Assembly (NCBI GenBank): GCA_002331385.1
Contig: DCYB01000013.1
Location: 338,937 to 402,936, forward strand
From: Comamonadaceae bacterium UBA2121
GTDB taxonomy: Bacteria > Pseudomonadota > Gammaproteobacteria > Burkholderiales > Burkholderiaceae_C
Direction: 5' to 3'
Length of the DNA: 64,000 nucleotides
The position numbers and the translations under genes were made by a program. Numbering within the stretch: the first letter of the stretch is position 1; each line of letters opens with the position of its first letter. Below are positions 45,092 through 54,853 of this stretch, in pieces. Below the pieces are notes generated by a model. That model was not told where the DNA came from. It ran no database searches and saw only the letters and a program-made list of their open reading frames with translations.

Positions 45092-45149
45092 GGTGAATTC
45101 AAAACGTAGTGCGACGCGCTGCCGCTGACATAGTGTGCCGCATGCGCGC

Positions 45150-48100
45150 TCAAGTCTCCGCCATCGTCAGCGCGGACTCCATGTCCACCGCCACGATACG
45201 CGAGACGCCCTGTTCCTGCATGGTCACGCCGATCAGTTGTTCGGCCATTTCCATGGCAATCTTGTTGTGGCTGATGAAGAGGAACTGCGTGCCCTTGGAC
45301 ATCGCAGACACGAGCTTGGCATAGCGTTCGGTGTTGGCGTCGTCCAGCGGCGCGTCCACTTCGTCGAGCAGACAGAAAGGTGCCGGATTCAACTGGAAGA
45401 TGGCGAACACCAGCGCGATCGCGGTCAGCGCCTTTTCCCCACCCGACAGCAGGTGAATGGTCTGGTTCTTCTTGCCCGGCGGCTGGGCCAGCACCTGCAC
45501 GCCCGCGTCGAGGATTTCGTCGCCGGTCATGATCAGCTTGGCCTGCCCACCGCCAAACAGCTCGGGGAACATGCGTCCGAAATGCCCGTTGACGGTCTCG
45601 AACGTGCCCGAGAGCAAGGTGCGGGTTTCGCCGTCGATCTTGCGGATCGCATCTTCCAGCGTGTTCATCGCCAGCGTCAGGTCTTCGGTCTGCGCGTCGA
45701 GGAAAGTCTTGCGCTCGCGCGCCAGATTCAGCTCGTCAAGCGCCGCGAGGTTGACCGCGCCCAGCGCCGTAATCTCGCGGTGCAGGCGGTCGATTTCGCC
45801 TTGCAGGCCACCAAGGCGCACATTGCCTTCGGCGATGGACTGTGCGATCGCGGTCAGATCGGCCTCGGCGTCGGTCAGCAGGTTGGTGTATTGCTCAAGC
45901 CCCAGACGCGCGGCCTGTTCCTTGAGCTGGAATTCCGTGATGCGCGCACGCAGCGGCTCCATGGCGCGCTCCAGTTGCACGCGGCGCTCGTCGCTGGCAC
46001 GCAGCTTGGCGGTCAGGTCGTCGTACTGGCTGCGCTGGGCTGCCAGCGCCTTTTCGCGCTCCATCTTCTCGTCCAGTGCCGTCTGCAGGCCACCCTGGGC
46101 GGCGGCGGCGGACAGGCGCGCCATTTCCTCGCGCGCACGCACGTCTTCATCTGCCAGCGACTTGGCCTGTGCGCCCGCGGTTTCAATCGTGCGCGAGAGT
46201 TCAGCGCGGCGCGCGCCCATGGAGCGCTGCGAAAACACGGCCTCTTGCGCCTGCCGCTCCAGACTGCGCTGCTGCTCGCGGCTTTCGGCGAGCTTGCGCT
46301 CGGCTTCGATCACGCGCTCATCCAGTTGCGCGTGGCGCTCCTGGCTATCGGCCAGTTGCATGTCCAATTCTTCAAAGCGCGCTTCGGCGGCCACGCGGCG
46401 TTCCTGCAGGTCGTTCAGTTGCGCCTCGACCTCGGCCAGATCGGCACCAATCTGCTCGCTGCGCGCGCGCGTCTGCTCGGCCATCTGCGTGAGGCGCAGC
46501 GTCTCCACTTGCAGTTCATGGGCGCGGCTTTGCGACTCGCTGGCTTCGCGTCGCGCGGACACCAAGCGCTGCGAGGCGTCGGCATACGCCGCCTCTGCGC
46601 GTACCAGCGTGGTGCGTGCCTCTTCGCTGATCAGCACCTGCGCACGCAATTCCTTTTCGAGATGCTCGATCTCCTGCGCGCGCGCCAGCATGCCGGACTG
46701 CTCCGAATCCTGCGCGTAAAAGCTCACGCTGTGGGCTGAAACGGCGTGGCCGGTGGCAACGTAGATCACATCGCCCGGTTGCAGTTGATCGCGCCGGTTG
46801 AGCGCTTCGTCCAGCGTCTGCGCCGTGTAGCAGCCATGCAGCCAATCGACAAGCACGGCGTTCAGGCCCGCATCGTTCACGCGCAGCAGATCGGCGAGGC
46901 GTGAAGCGCCATTGCCGGCCACCGGCGCTGCGGCCTGCGGCTTGCTATAGAAAGCCAGTCGCGCGGGCGGCGCATCCGAGCCTCCATGGCCGAGGAAGCC
47001 GCGCACCATGTCGAGCCGCCCCACTTCGAGTGCATTCAGACGCTCGCGCAGCGCGGCTTCAAGTGCGTTTTCCCAGCCCGGCTCCACGTGTATGCGGCTC
47101 CAGAGGCCCTGCATGCCCTCAAGGCCGTGCTTGGCCAGCCACGGCTGCAGCTTGCCATCGGTCTTGACCTTTTCCTGCAGCGCCTTGAGGGCTTCGAGAC
47201 GCGCCGACAGATCGGCCTGACGCGCGTTTTCGGTGTTCACTGCCTGTTGGCGTTCGCGGCGTTCTTCGTCGAGCTGCGGCACGCTGTCCTGCAACTCGAC
47301 GTGGCGCGCTTCGGCCATTTCCGCGCTTTCCTGCGCCTCGTCGAGCTGGGCCTTGAGGTTGTTCAGCCGCGCCTCGTCAGGGGCTGCCAGCGCGTTGCGA
47401 TCGGTGCGCAAACGCTCTTGGCGCCCATCGAGCTGGCGGCTTTGCTCGTCGATGTTGCGCTGCTCTGCCGCGAGCACCTGGATTTGCTGCTGCACCTGCA
47501 CCACCGCGGCGCGCTGCTCACTGGAGCGCAACTGGCTCTGGCGCAGCGCTTCTTCCAGTTCGGGCATCTGCATGGCCTGCTCTTCGACCTGTGCGGCGAG
47601 CAGTTCGGCCTTTTCTTCGGCGTCCATGCCGGCGCCGGCCAGCGTTTCGAGTTCGATCTCGGCCTCTTCCTTGCGCGCATTCCATTGGGCGATCTGCTCG
47701 GACAATTGCGTCAGCCGCGTTTCCACGCGCTGGCGGCCCTCGACCACATAGCGGATTTCCGCTTCCAGCTTGCCCACTTCCGCCGTCGCCTCATACAGGC
47801 GGCCCTGTGCCTGATTGACCTGATCGCCCGCCGCATAGTGCGATTGGCGAATGGTCTCCAGATCGGCCTCCACGGCGCGCAAATCGGCCATGCGCGCTTC
47901 CAGATCATTGACCGCCTGCAGCCCTTCGGCGCGCACCTTGGACTGGTCGCCCTCCGCATCCTGGCGCTTCAGAAACCACAACTGGTGCTGCTTGAGCGTG
48001 ACGTCGTCTTGCAGCGCGTTGTATTTGGCGGCCACCTCCGCCTGCTTCTCGAGCTTTTCCAGATTGGCGTTCAACTCGCGCAGGATGTCTTCCACGCGCG

Positions 48101-48674
48101 TGAGGTTTTCGCGCGTGTCCGACAGGCGGTTTTCCGTCTCGCGGCGGCGCTCCTTGTATTTGGAGACACCCGCCGCTTCTTCCAGGAACAGGCGCAACTC
48201 TTCGGGGCGCGACTCGATGATCCGGCTGATCGTGCCCTGCCCGATGATGGCGTAGGCGCGCGGGCCAAGGCCGGTGCCAAGGAACACGTCCTGCACGTCA
48301 CGGCGGCGCACCGGCTGATTGTTGATGAAGTAGCTGCTGGTGCCGTCCCGCGTGAGCACGCGCTTGACGGCGATCTCGCCAAACTGGTTCCACTGCCCGC
48401 CCGCGCGGTGGTCGCTGTTGTCGAACGTGAGCTCGACACTGGAGCGGCTCGCGGGCTTGCGGTGCGTCGTGCCGTTGAAGATCACGTCCTGCATCGATTC
48501 GCCGCGCAGTTCGCTGGCCTTGGACTCCCCCAGCACCCAGCGCACGGCATCCATGATGTTCGATTTGCCGCACCCATTCGGCCCGACCACGCCCACAAGT
48601 TGGCCAGGAAGCATGAAATTGGTGGGTTCGGCAAACGACTTGAAGCCGGCGAGTTTGATGGAGTTGAGACGCAC
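45150..48674 (-). CDS. smc: Chromosome segregation protein SMC
   Basis: 1174 residues. Condensin ATPase that works with ScpA and ScpB (not in this window). The N-terminal head has Walker A GPNGCGKSNIMDA near residue 32. A first coiled coil runs to about 510, a hinge lies at about 510-660, and a second coiled coil follows to about 1010. The C-terminal head has signature LLSGGEKALTAIALVFAI and Walker B FCLLDEVDAPLDDAN. First gene of the leftward smc-zipA-ligA run. Confidence 0.97.
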   Translation of the reverse strand: MRLNSIKLAGFKSFAEPTNFMLPGQLVGVVGPNGCGKSNIMDAVRWVLGESKASELRGESMQDVIFNGTTHRKPASRSSVELTFDNSDHRAGGQWNQFGEIAVKRVLTRDGTSSYFINNQPVRRRDVQDVFLGTGLGPRAYAIIGQGTISRIIESRPEELRLFLEEAAGVSKYKERRRETENRLSDTRENLTRVEDILRELNANLEKLEKQAEVAAKYNALQDDVTLKQHQLWFLKRQDAEGDQSKVRAEGLQAVNDLEARMADLRAVEADLETIRQSHYAAGDQVNQAQGRLYEATAEVGKLEAEIRYVVEGRQRVETRLTQLSEQIAQWNARKEEAEIELETLAGAGMDAEEKAELLAAQVEEQAMQMPELEEALRQSQLRSSEQRAAVVQVQQQIQVLAAEQRNIDEQSRQLDGRQERLRTDRNALAAPDEARLNNLKAQLDEAQESAEMAEARHVELQDSVPQLDEERRERQQAVNTENARQADLSARLEALKALQEKVKTDGKLQPWLAKHGLEGMQGLWSRIHVEPGWENALEAALRERLNALEVGRLDMVRGFLGHGGSDAPPARLAFYSKPQAAAPVAGNGASRLADLLRVNDAGLNAVLVDWLHGCYTAQTLDEALNRRDQLQPGDVIYVATGHAVSAHSVSFYAQDSEQSGMLARAQEIEHLEKELRAQVLISEEARTTLVRAEAAYADASQRLVSARREASESQSRAHELQVETLRLTQMAEQTRARSEQIGADLAEVEAQLNDLQERRVAAEARFEELDMQLADSQERHAQLDERVIEAERKLAESREQQRSLERQAQEAVFSQRSMGARRAELSRTIETAGAQAKSLADEDVRAREEMARLSAAAAQGGLQTALDEKMEREKALAAQRSQYDDLTAKLRASDERRVQLERAMEPLRARITEFQLKEQAARLGLEQYTNLLTDAEADLTAIAQSIAEGNVRLGGLQGEIDRLHREITALGAVNLAALDELNLARERKTFLDAQTEDLTLAMNTLEDAIRKIDGETRTLLSGTFETVNGHFGRMFPELFGGGQAKLIMTGDEILDAGVQVLAQPPGKKNQTIHLLSGGEKALTAIALVFAIFQLNPAPFCLLDEVDAPLDDANTERYAKLVSAMSKGTQFLFISHNKIAMEMAEQLIGVTMQEQGVSRIVAVDMESALTMAET

Positions 48675-48858
48675 GAGTCAGGCGATGATGATCAGGGCGT
48701 GAAGTGAAGGATCAAGATGGAATCATACCGCGCAAGTGCCCTCTTCCCTTCACCCATCGGGCCCAGCTATGGTTTTTGACAAATTTCCCGCGCCCAGTCC
48801 GGGTATTGGCGCAGAAACGCTATCAAAAACAGAGCTTCACAAGACCGTATGACCGCTT

Positions 48859-49182
48859 TCAGCCCGCACGCGGCGCAAACGCGATGATGGCCATGCCCGC
48901 CAATGTGACGGCACCGCCTAGCAGATCCCACGGGCCGGGCCGGATGCCATCGATCAGCCACAGCCACAAGAGCGCCACGCTCACATACACGCCGCCGTAG
49001 GCCGCGTAGACGCGCCCCGATGCCTCAGGATGCAGCGTGAGCAGCCACGCAAACAGCGCCAGGCTGGCCGCCGCTGGCAGCAGCAGCCACACCGAGCCGC
49101 TCTTGCGCAGCCAGAGCCACGGGAGATAGCAACCAATGATTTCCGCAAGCGCGGTCAGGACGAAAAGGCCAAAGGTGATCAT
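48859..49182 (-). CDS. ynfA: YnfA family (UPF0060) membrane protein
   Basis: 107 residues with four membrane helices, the normal size. It is related in shape to small-multidrug-resistance transporters, with EIIGCYLPWLWLR early and AAYGGVYVSVALLWLW centrally as family landmarks. The physiological substrate is not established here. Between the GGDEF-EAL gene and smc, all leftward. Confidence 0.9.
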   Translation of the reverse strand: MITFGLFVLTALAEIIGCYLPWLWLRKSGSVWLLLPAAASLALFAWLLTLHPEASGRVYAAYGGVYVSVALLWLWLIDGIRPGPWDLLGGAVTLAGMAIIAFAPRAG

Positions 49183-49231
49183 GCGATGCGTGCGCGCGGC
49201 TGCCAGCGCGGCTGACAGCGATGAGCCACCG

Positions 49232-52200
49232 TCAGGTCAGCGCTTGTGCGTCCGCGCGGCGAAGTACCAAAGCCTCGTATTCTTTCGCGAACAGCGGCGG
49301 GCTGAGCAAATAGCCCTGCCATGCATAGCATTGATTGCGCTCCAGGAACTGGCGCTGCGCCTCGGTTTCCACGCCTTCTGCCATCACCTGCAGACCCAGG
49401 CTGGTGCCCAGCGCGACAATGGTCTTGGCGATGGCGGCGTCGTTGGGATCGGTCAGCACGTCGCGCACGAAGCTCTGGTCGATTTTGAGTTCGTCCAGCG
49501 GCAGACGCTTCAGATAGGACAGCGAGGAATAGCCCGTGCCGAAGTCGTCGAGCGAAAAGCCGACGCCGTAACTCTTGAGCAGCGTCATTTTCTTGACGGT
49601 GTCGTCGATGTCCAGCAGCAGCAGGCTTTCGGTCAGCTCCAGCCGCAGTTGGCGTGCGTTCGCGCCCGTGCTCGCCAGCGCCTCCAGCACCTGCGGCACG
49701 AAACCAGCCTGATGGAACTGGCGCGCACTCACGTTGACCGACAGGATTAGATCGCCCAGCACCGGATGCTCCGCCCACATCGCCAGCCGCTCGCACGCGG
49801 TCTGCAGCACCCATTCGCCCATGCGCAGGATCAGGCTGCTCTCTTCAGCCAGCGGGATGAACTGCAGCGGCGAAATGGCACCCTTTTCGGGGTGCTGCCA
49901 GCGCATGAGGACTTCGGCCCCGATGATGTGACCACGGCTGACCTGGGGCTGGTAGACCAGCTCGAACTGCCCCTGATCGAGGCCCACGCGCATGTCCGCC
50001 TCCAGCGCCACGCGCTCTTCCACTACGGCCTGCATCTGCGGATCGAAAAAGCGCAGCGAATTGCGCCCTTCCTCCTTGGCCCGGTACATGGCCAGATCGC
50101 CGCGCTTGAGCAACTCGTCCACTGATTCGCGCTGCCCATGGAACAGCGTGATGCCGATGCTGAGCGTGGTGTGAATCGGCTCGCCCACCAGTTGAATGGG
50201 CTCGCGCATGATGTTCAGAATCTTCTTAGCCACGTCCTCGGCCGCTGCGGCCGCGGCCTGTTCGGTGTCGCCCAATGAGCGCAGCACCACCACGAATTCA
50301 TCCCCACCGTGGCGCGCCACCGTGTCATCCGCGTGCGTGCAACTTCGCAGGCGCTGCGCCACAATGCCCAACAAACGGTCGCCCGTGTCGTGGCCGAGCG
50401 TTTCGTTGACGTTTTTGAAATTGTCCAGATCGAGCATCAGCACCGCACCATAGTTGTGCTGGCGTGCGCTCATCGCCAGCGCCTGCTGCAAGCGGTCCAG
50501 CAGCAGTCGCCGGTTGGGCAGTTGCGTGAGCGGATCGTAGTAAGCGAGATAACGCGCGCGCTCTTCGACCGCCTTGCGCTGGCTGACATCGAGCAGCGTG
50601 ATCAGGTAGTTGTCGCCCAGCGCAACGCCGGCCATCTCCAGCGAGCGCGTCTGTCCACCTTGCTGGGCGATCTGGATTTCCTGCACGTTGATATAGCCAT
50701 TGACGTCGCCTTCGGACGCTCCGTCCATGGCGGCATGCGGCGCGCCGCAGCGCACTTCTTTCAATCGCTCGCGTGCTTCCATATACGCCTCATTCCAGCG
50801 CGTGCGATACAGCTCGCGCGCCTTGGCGTCATGCACCAGCGCACCCCACCAGCCATCGATGCTCTCGTTGTGCTGCGCGTGGGTGCCGCTGATCTGAGCA
50901 AAGCGCTGGTTGCTGAAATCGATGCGATCGTTGCGCACCAGCGCGATCCCGATCGGCAGGTGATTGAGAATGCCGCGCACGCGCTGCTCGCTCTTGCGCA
51001 AATCGTCTTCCATCTGCTTGCGCTCGGTGATGTCCAGCACCACCGCCACGTGGTGAATGGCTTTCTGGAACCGGTCGGGCACCACCGTCGCGGTGAGGTC
51101 CACCCAGATCGTGCGACCGTCTTTGCACACATAGCGTTTCTCCAGCCGCATATCGCGCAATTGGCCGCTCGCCAGTTGGCGGGCCTCTTCGCTTCCCAGT
51201 TCCCGGTCGTCCGGATGGGTGAAGTCCAGAAACGACATGCCCACCATTTCGGCGACGGTGTACCCCAGCATGTCACTCATCTTCTGGTTGGCACCTTCGA
51301 TGCGTCCGGTGGCGGATTCGATCAGCAATACCCCCACCGCCGCTTGCCCGAACAAGGTGCGGAACAGGTCATCGCTTTGCTTGCGCGCGGCAGTGGCGGC
51401 GCGCACATGGTCCAGATCCTGCGCGCGGCGCAAGGTCATGAGGCTCACCAATGCGGCCAGAAGCGCGGTGAAGAGCAGTCCACCTGCCCCCACCAGTTCG
51501 GGCAGGCGCGCCTCGACATTAGTCAGCATGGAGGAACGGGGCGTGAGCTCCATGCGCCAAACGCGACCCCCAAGGCGGAAGGAGCGCTCAAAGCGATGCG
51601 GCGTCTTGTGCCCGAAGTCGGGCACCTCGACTTTCTCCGCATACACCGGCACATCTACGCGGTCGGACACGATGGCATTGGACAGATCCATGTGCCCCAC
51701 ATCGGAGATATTGAGCGCAATCTGGTCCCAGCGACCTTCTGCGCGCACGGCCTGAATCATCTCCTTCATGTTCACTGAGATGTTCACCGTGCCAAGAAAT
51801 GGCGCTTCCTTTCCGGGGGTGCCGGTGTTGTCATACACCGGCAGACTCATCACCACGCCGGTGCGATCGTCCTTGACTTGCACGAGCGCCAACGGCGCCG
51901 ACATGGCGGCCGAGCGGGTATCACGCGCGCGCAGCGTGCCATTGAGCCGCCCGGGTTGGGACTGCAACTCCAGCCCTTCGATGGACTCATTGCCAGTGCG
52001 CGGCCAGAAATACTCGATGACGAAATATTCGGAGCGTACGTCCGCAGGATGGACCGCGAAGTTCTTACGCGATTGCCCGCCGATGGAGCTTTGCGAGCGC
52101 GTGCTGCCAAAGAACCGCTCCAACTGCTCTGCCGGGACATGGCGCGTGAAGCTCACGCTGCGCGCACCGGGCACGTGTACGGGCAGATCCAGGTTCTCCA

Positions 52201-52471
52201 CCAACTGCTCGAAATCGCTGCGCGTGAGATGCGGGTGGATCATCATCGCGCCCTGAACACCGCGCAGCGCCTCCAGATAGGAGCGCATCCGGCGCTGCAC
52301 CGCCTGCGTGAAGGCGGCCGATTTGCGCTCGAAACGCTGGTCCACCACTTCCCGGATGGCATGTTGTTGCTGCCAGTACATACCGAGACTCGCAGCGATC
52401 CCGACTGCCGCGACAAGCAGCCCGGGCACCCAGTGCCGCAGCGTCAATCGAGATTCAGGAACTTCAGGCAT
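49232..52471 (-). CDS. CHASE-PAS-PAS-GGDEF-EAL cyclic-di-GMP enzyme
   Basis: 1079 residues. Membrane helix (about 12-33), periplasmic CHASE sensor (about 75-240), second helix (about 325-350), two PAS domains (about 365-485 and 500-615), GGDEF domain (about 640-800) and EAL domain (about 820-1065). The synthase motif is intact (HGGDEF near 720). The phosphodiesterase motif reads EVLMRW in place of EAL, with the downstream DDFGTGYSSLSYLKRLPLDELKID and VMAEGVET motifs intact, so hydrolysis is probably retained. It likely adjusts cyclic-di-GMP in response to an external ligand. Divergent from the ABC exporter gene. Confidence 0.93.
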   Translation of the reverse strand: MPEVPESRLTLRHWVPGLLVAAVGIAASLGMYWQQQHAIREVVDQRFERKSAAFTQAVQRRMRSYLEALRGVQGAMMIHPHLTRSDFEQLVENLDLPVHVPGARSVSFTRHVPAEQLERFFGSTRSQSSIGGQSRKNFAVHPADVRSEYFVIEYFWPRTGNESIEGLELQSQPGRLNGTLRARDTRSAAMSAPLALVQVKDDRTGVVMSLPVYDNTGTPGKEAPFLGTVNISVNMKEMIQAVRAEGRWDQIALNISDVGHMDLSNAIVSDRVDVPVYAEKVEVPDFGHKTPHRFERSFRLGGRVWRMELTPRSSMLTNVEARLPELVGAGGLLFTALLAALVSLMTLRRAQDLDHVRAATAARKQSDDLFRTLFGQAAVGVLLIESATGRIEGANQKMSDMLGYTVAEMVGMSFLDFTHPDDRELGSEEARQLASGQLRDMRLEKRYVCKDGRTIWVDLTATVVPDRFQKAIHHVAVVLDITERKQMEDDLRKSEQRVRGILNHLPIGIALVRNDRIDFSNQRFAQISGTHAQHNESIDGWWGALVHDAKARELYRTRWNEAYMEARERLKEVRCGAPHAAMDGASEGDVNGYINVQEIQIAQQGGQTRSLEMAGVALGDNYLITLLDVSQRKAVEERARYLAYYDPLTQLPNRRLLLDRLQQALAMSARQHNYGAVLMLDLDNFKNVNETLGHDTGDRLLGIVAQRLRSCTHADDTVARHGGDEFVVVLRSLGDTEQAAAAAAEDVAKKILNIMREPIQLVGEPIHTTLSIGITLFHGQRESVDELLKRGDLAMYRAKEEGRNSLRFFDPQMQAVVEERVALEADMRVGLDQGQFELVYQPQVSRGHIIGAEVLMRWQHPEKGAISPLQFIPLAEESSLILRMGEWVLQTACERLAMWAEHPVLGDLILSVNVSARQFHQAGFVPQVLEALASTGANARQLRLELTESLLLLDIDDTVKKMTLLKSYGVGFSLDDFGTGYSSLSYLKRLPLDELKIDQSFVRDVLTDPNDAAIAKTIVALGTSLGLQVMAEGVETEAQRQFLERNQCYAWQGYLLSPPLFAKEYEALVLRRADAQALT

Positions 52472-52976
52472 GTACTGTGGGGGGGCGCGTCAGATGAAAC
52501 GGGTAGCCAGAATCAGACCAGATACCGCGATTTCAAATTTGCGACTTTTGAAACTATTTGTCAGCACAACGTGATTTTCTTACAAATACACATAAATTGC
52601 GCAAGGGCTTTGAATTCACCCCAAATCCACTGGTTCCGGAGTGTTACAAAAAGCTCCATAGGAAGTCTCCTGTATAAATCACCTATCGGATAGCCCTGAT
52701 GCATGAATATTTGTCTAGCAAAAATGGAATTTCGATAGCTTTACGCAATAATGATTTGCATTTCCTTTCAGTGGATCGGCCATTCACGCCATGGGGAATC
52801 TGGCAACGCTGCACCAGAAAACGGGGCCAGCCCACTATGATCTGAGAACTCCCTGCACATTCCGGATCGGCGCTGGCGCTCGCCGTCATCGCTGCCGGAG
52901 CACCAGCCCGCGAGCATTGCCGCCCCGCCAGCCGCCGCAGAACACCAATACGAACCTCGCAGTTCCAGCCCACACC
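52472..52976. other. Long divergent intergenic region, partly AT-rich
   Basis: 505 bp between the starts of the cyclic-di-GMP gene and the ABC exporter gene. The middle third (about 52540-52770) is AT-rich and the right third is GC-rich with no credible gene, although it stays open in frame with the ABC gene back to 52791. It holds a Fur-like sequence (52747-52765). Confidence 0.5.
52747..52765 (+). promoter_or_regulatory. Fur-box-like sequence
   Basis: This 19 bp stretch (core ATAATGAT and CATTTCC) matches 13 of 19 positions of the classic Fur consensus by hand count. It lies about 212 bp before the chosen ABC start. Confidence 0.3.
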
Positions 52977-54833
52977 ATGTTCGACTTTTTCGAGCGGCGC
53001 GTGCCGCCCTATCCTTCCAGCGATCCCGCGCTGCCGCCCAAGGGCTTTTTCGCCTTTCTCTGGGCCTGCACGGGCGGCATGCGTGGCTGGATTGCGCTGC
53101 TGACCATCACCTCCGCCCTGCTCTCGGTGTACGAGGCGTTTCTTTTTTCCGTCATGAGCCGGGTGGTGGACTGGCTGTCCACGACGCCTGCGGCGCAATT
53201 CTGGGAACTGCGCCAGGGCAGCCTGACGGGCATTGCAGGCATCTTGCTGATCAGCATCGTGCTGCTCGCCTTGCACACCATGACCATGCACCAGGTGCTG
53301 GCGATCAACTTTCCCATGCGCATGCGCTGGATCTTCCACCGCCTGATGCTCGGCCAGAGCATGTCGTTCTACGCCGACGAATTCGCCGGTCGCATCACCA
53401 CCAAGATCATGCAGACCGCGCTCGCGGTGCGCGAAGTGGTGTTCATCGTCGTCGACGTGCTGGTCGGCGTGGCGGTGTACTTCATCAGCATCATGCTGCT
53501 GGCGGCCAGCTTTGATCTGCGCATGATGCTGCCATTTGCCGTCTGGCTGGCGTGCTATGTCGGCGCATGCTTCTTCTTCGTTCCGCGTCTGGGGAAAATC
53601 GGCAAGGAGCAAGCCGACGCGCGCTCGCTCATGACGGGCCGCGTGACCGACGCCTACACCAACATCGCCACCGTCAAACTGTTCGCCCACACGCGCCGCG
53701 AGGCCGAATACGCACGCAACGCGATGGATGCGTTCAAGCAAACCGGTTATGCGCAAATGCGTCTAGTGAGCCTGTTCGAGCTGACCAATCACATCATGAT
53801 CACGCTGCTGATCCTGAGCAGCGGCGGCTTTGCGCTGTGGCTCTGGTCGCACGGACAGGCCGGCACCGGCGTGGTCGCGGCGGTGATCGCCATGGCGCTG
53901 CGCATCTCGGGCTATTCACACTGGGTGATGTGGCAGATGACCGGCTTGTTCGAAAACGTCGGCACGATCCAGGACGGCATTCTCACGCTGACCAAGCCCC
54001 GCACCATTGTGGACTCGCCCGACGCCAAGCCGCTGGTCGTGACGCACGGCGGCATCCATTTCGAGGACGTGAGCTTCGGCTACAAGGATGGCGGCAAGCG
54101 CGTCATCGACCACCTCGAACTGAACATCCGCCCCGGTGAGCGCATCGGCCTGATCGGCCGCTCCGGCGCAGGCAAATCCACGTTGGTGAACCTGCTGCTG
54201 CGCTTTCATGAAGTGCAAGGTGGCCGCATCGCCATCGACGGGCAGGACATCCGCCACGTCACGCAAGACAGCCTGCGCAGCGCCATCGGCATGGTGACGC
54301 AGGACACCTCGCTGCTGCACCGCTCGATGCGCGACAACATTCTCTATGGACGCCCCGACGCCAGCGAAGAAGAAATGCGCGCCGCCGCCCTGCGCGCCGA
54401 GGCCGCGGACTTCATCGACAACCTCACCGACCTCAAGGGCCGCAGCGGCTACGACGCACAGGTGGGCGAGCGCGGAGTGAAGCTCTCTGGCGGACAGCGC
54501 CAGCGTGTGGCCATTGCGCGCGTGATGCTCAAGGACGCGCCGATCCTGCTGCTCGACGAAGCCACCAGCGCGCTCGACAGCGAAGTCGAGGCGGCGATTC
54601 AGGAAAGCCTCGACAGTCTCATGCATGGCAAGACGGTGATCGCGATTGCGCACCGCCTCTCCACCATCGCGGCGATGGATCGGCTGGTCGTCATGGACCA
54701 AGGCCAGATCGTCGAGCAAGGCACGCACCAGGAATTGCTCGCGCGCGGCGGCATATACGCCAAGCTCTGGTCACACCAGAGCGGCGGATTCCTGGGTGAA
54801 AGCGCCAGCGATCACATGATTGCTACTAGCTAA
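52977..54833 (+). CDS. ABC exporter, fused membrane and ATPase domains
   Basis: 618 residues from the ATG at 52977 (MFDFFERRVPPYPSS). The frame extends 62 codons upstream with residues unlike any transporter. Six membrane helices (about 40-330) precede an ABC domain with Walker A GRSGAGKST, signature VKLSGGQRQRVAIARV, Walker B ILLLDEATSALDSE and the H-loop IAHRLST. It is a half transporter expected to work as a homodimer. The substrate is unknown; lipids, peptides, drugs or siderophores are all possible. It converges on an MFS gene with 20 bp between stops. Confidence 0.88.
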   Translation: MFDFFERRVPPYPSSDPALPPKGFFAFLWACTGGMRGWIALLTITSALLSVYEAFLFSVMSRVVDWLSTTPAAQFWELRQGSLTGIAGILLISIVLLALHTMTMHQVLAINFPMRMRWIFHRLMLGQSMSFYADEFAGRITTKIMQTALAVREVVFIVVDVLVGVAVYFISIMLLAASFDLRMMLPFAVWLACYVGACFFFVPRLGKIGKEQADARSLMTGRVTDAYTNIATVKLFAHTRREAEYARNAMDAFKQTGYAQMRLVSLFELTNHIMITLLILSSGGFALWLWSHGQAGTGVVAAVIAMALRISGYSHWVMWQMTGLFENVGTIQDGILTLTKPRTIVDSPDAKPLVVTHGGIHFEDVSFGYKDGGKRVIDHLELNIRPGERIGLIGRSGAGKSTLVNLLLRFHEVQGGRIAIDGQDIRHVTQDSLRSAIGMVTQDTSLLHRSMRDNILYGRPDASEEEMRAAALRAEAADFIDNLTDLKGRSGYDAQVGERGVKLSGGQRQRVAIARVMLKDAPILLLDEATSALDSEVEAAIQESLDSLMHGKTVIAIAHRLSTIAAMDRLVVMDQGQIVEQGTHQELLARGGIYAKLWSHQSGGFLGESASDHMIATS

Positions 54834-54853
54834 GAGCCACTGGCAAGCCCCAC

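Noticed and set aside
49905..49925. EVL in place of EAL as evidence of an inactive phosphodiesterase
   Set aside because: EVL variants occur in active enzymes and the other catalytic motifs are intact.
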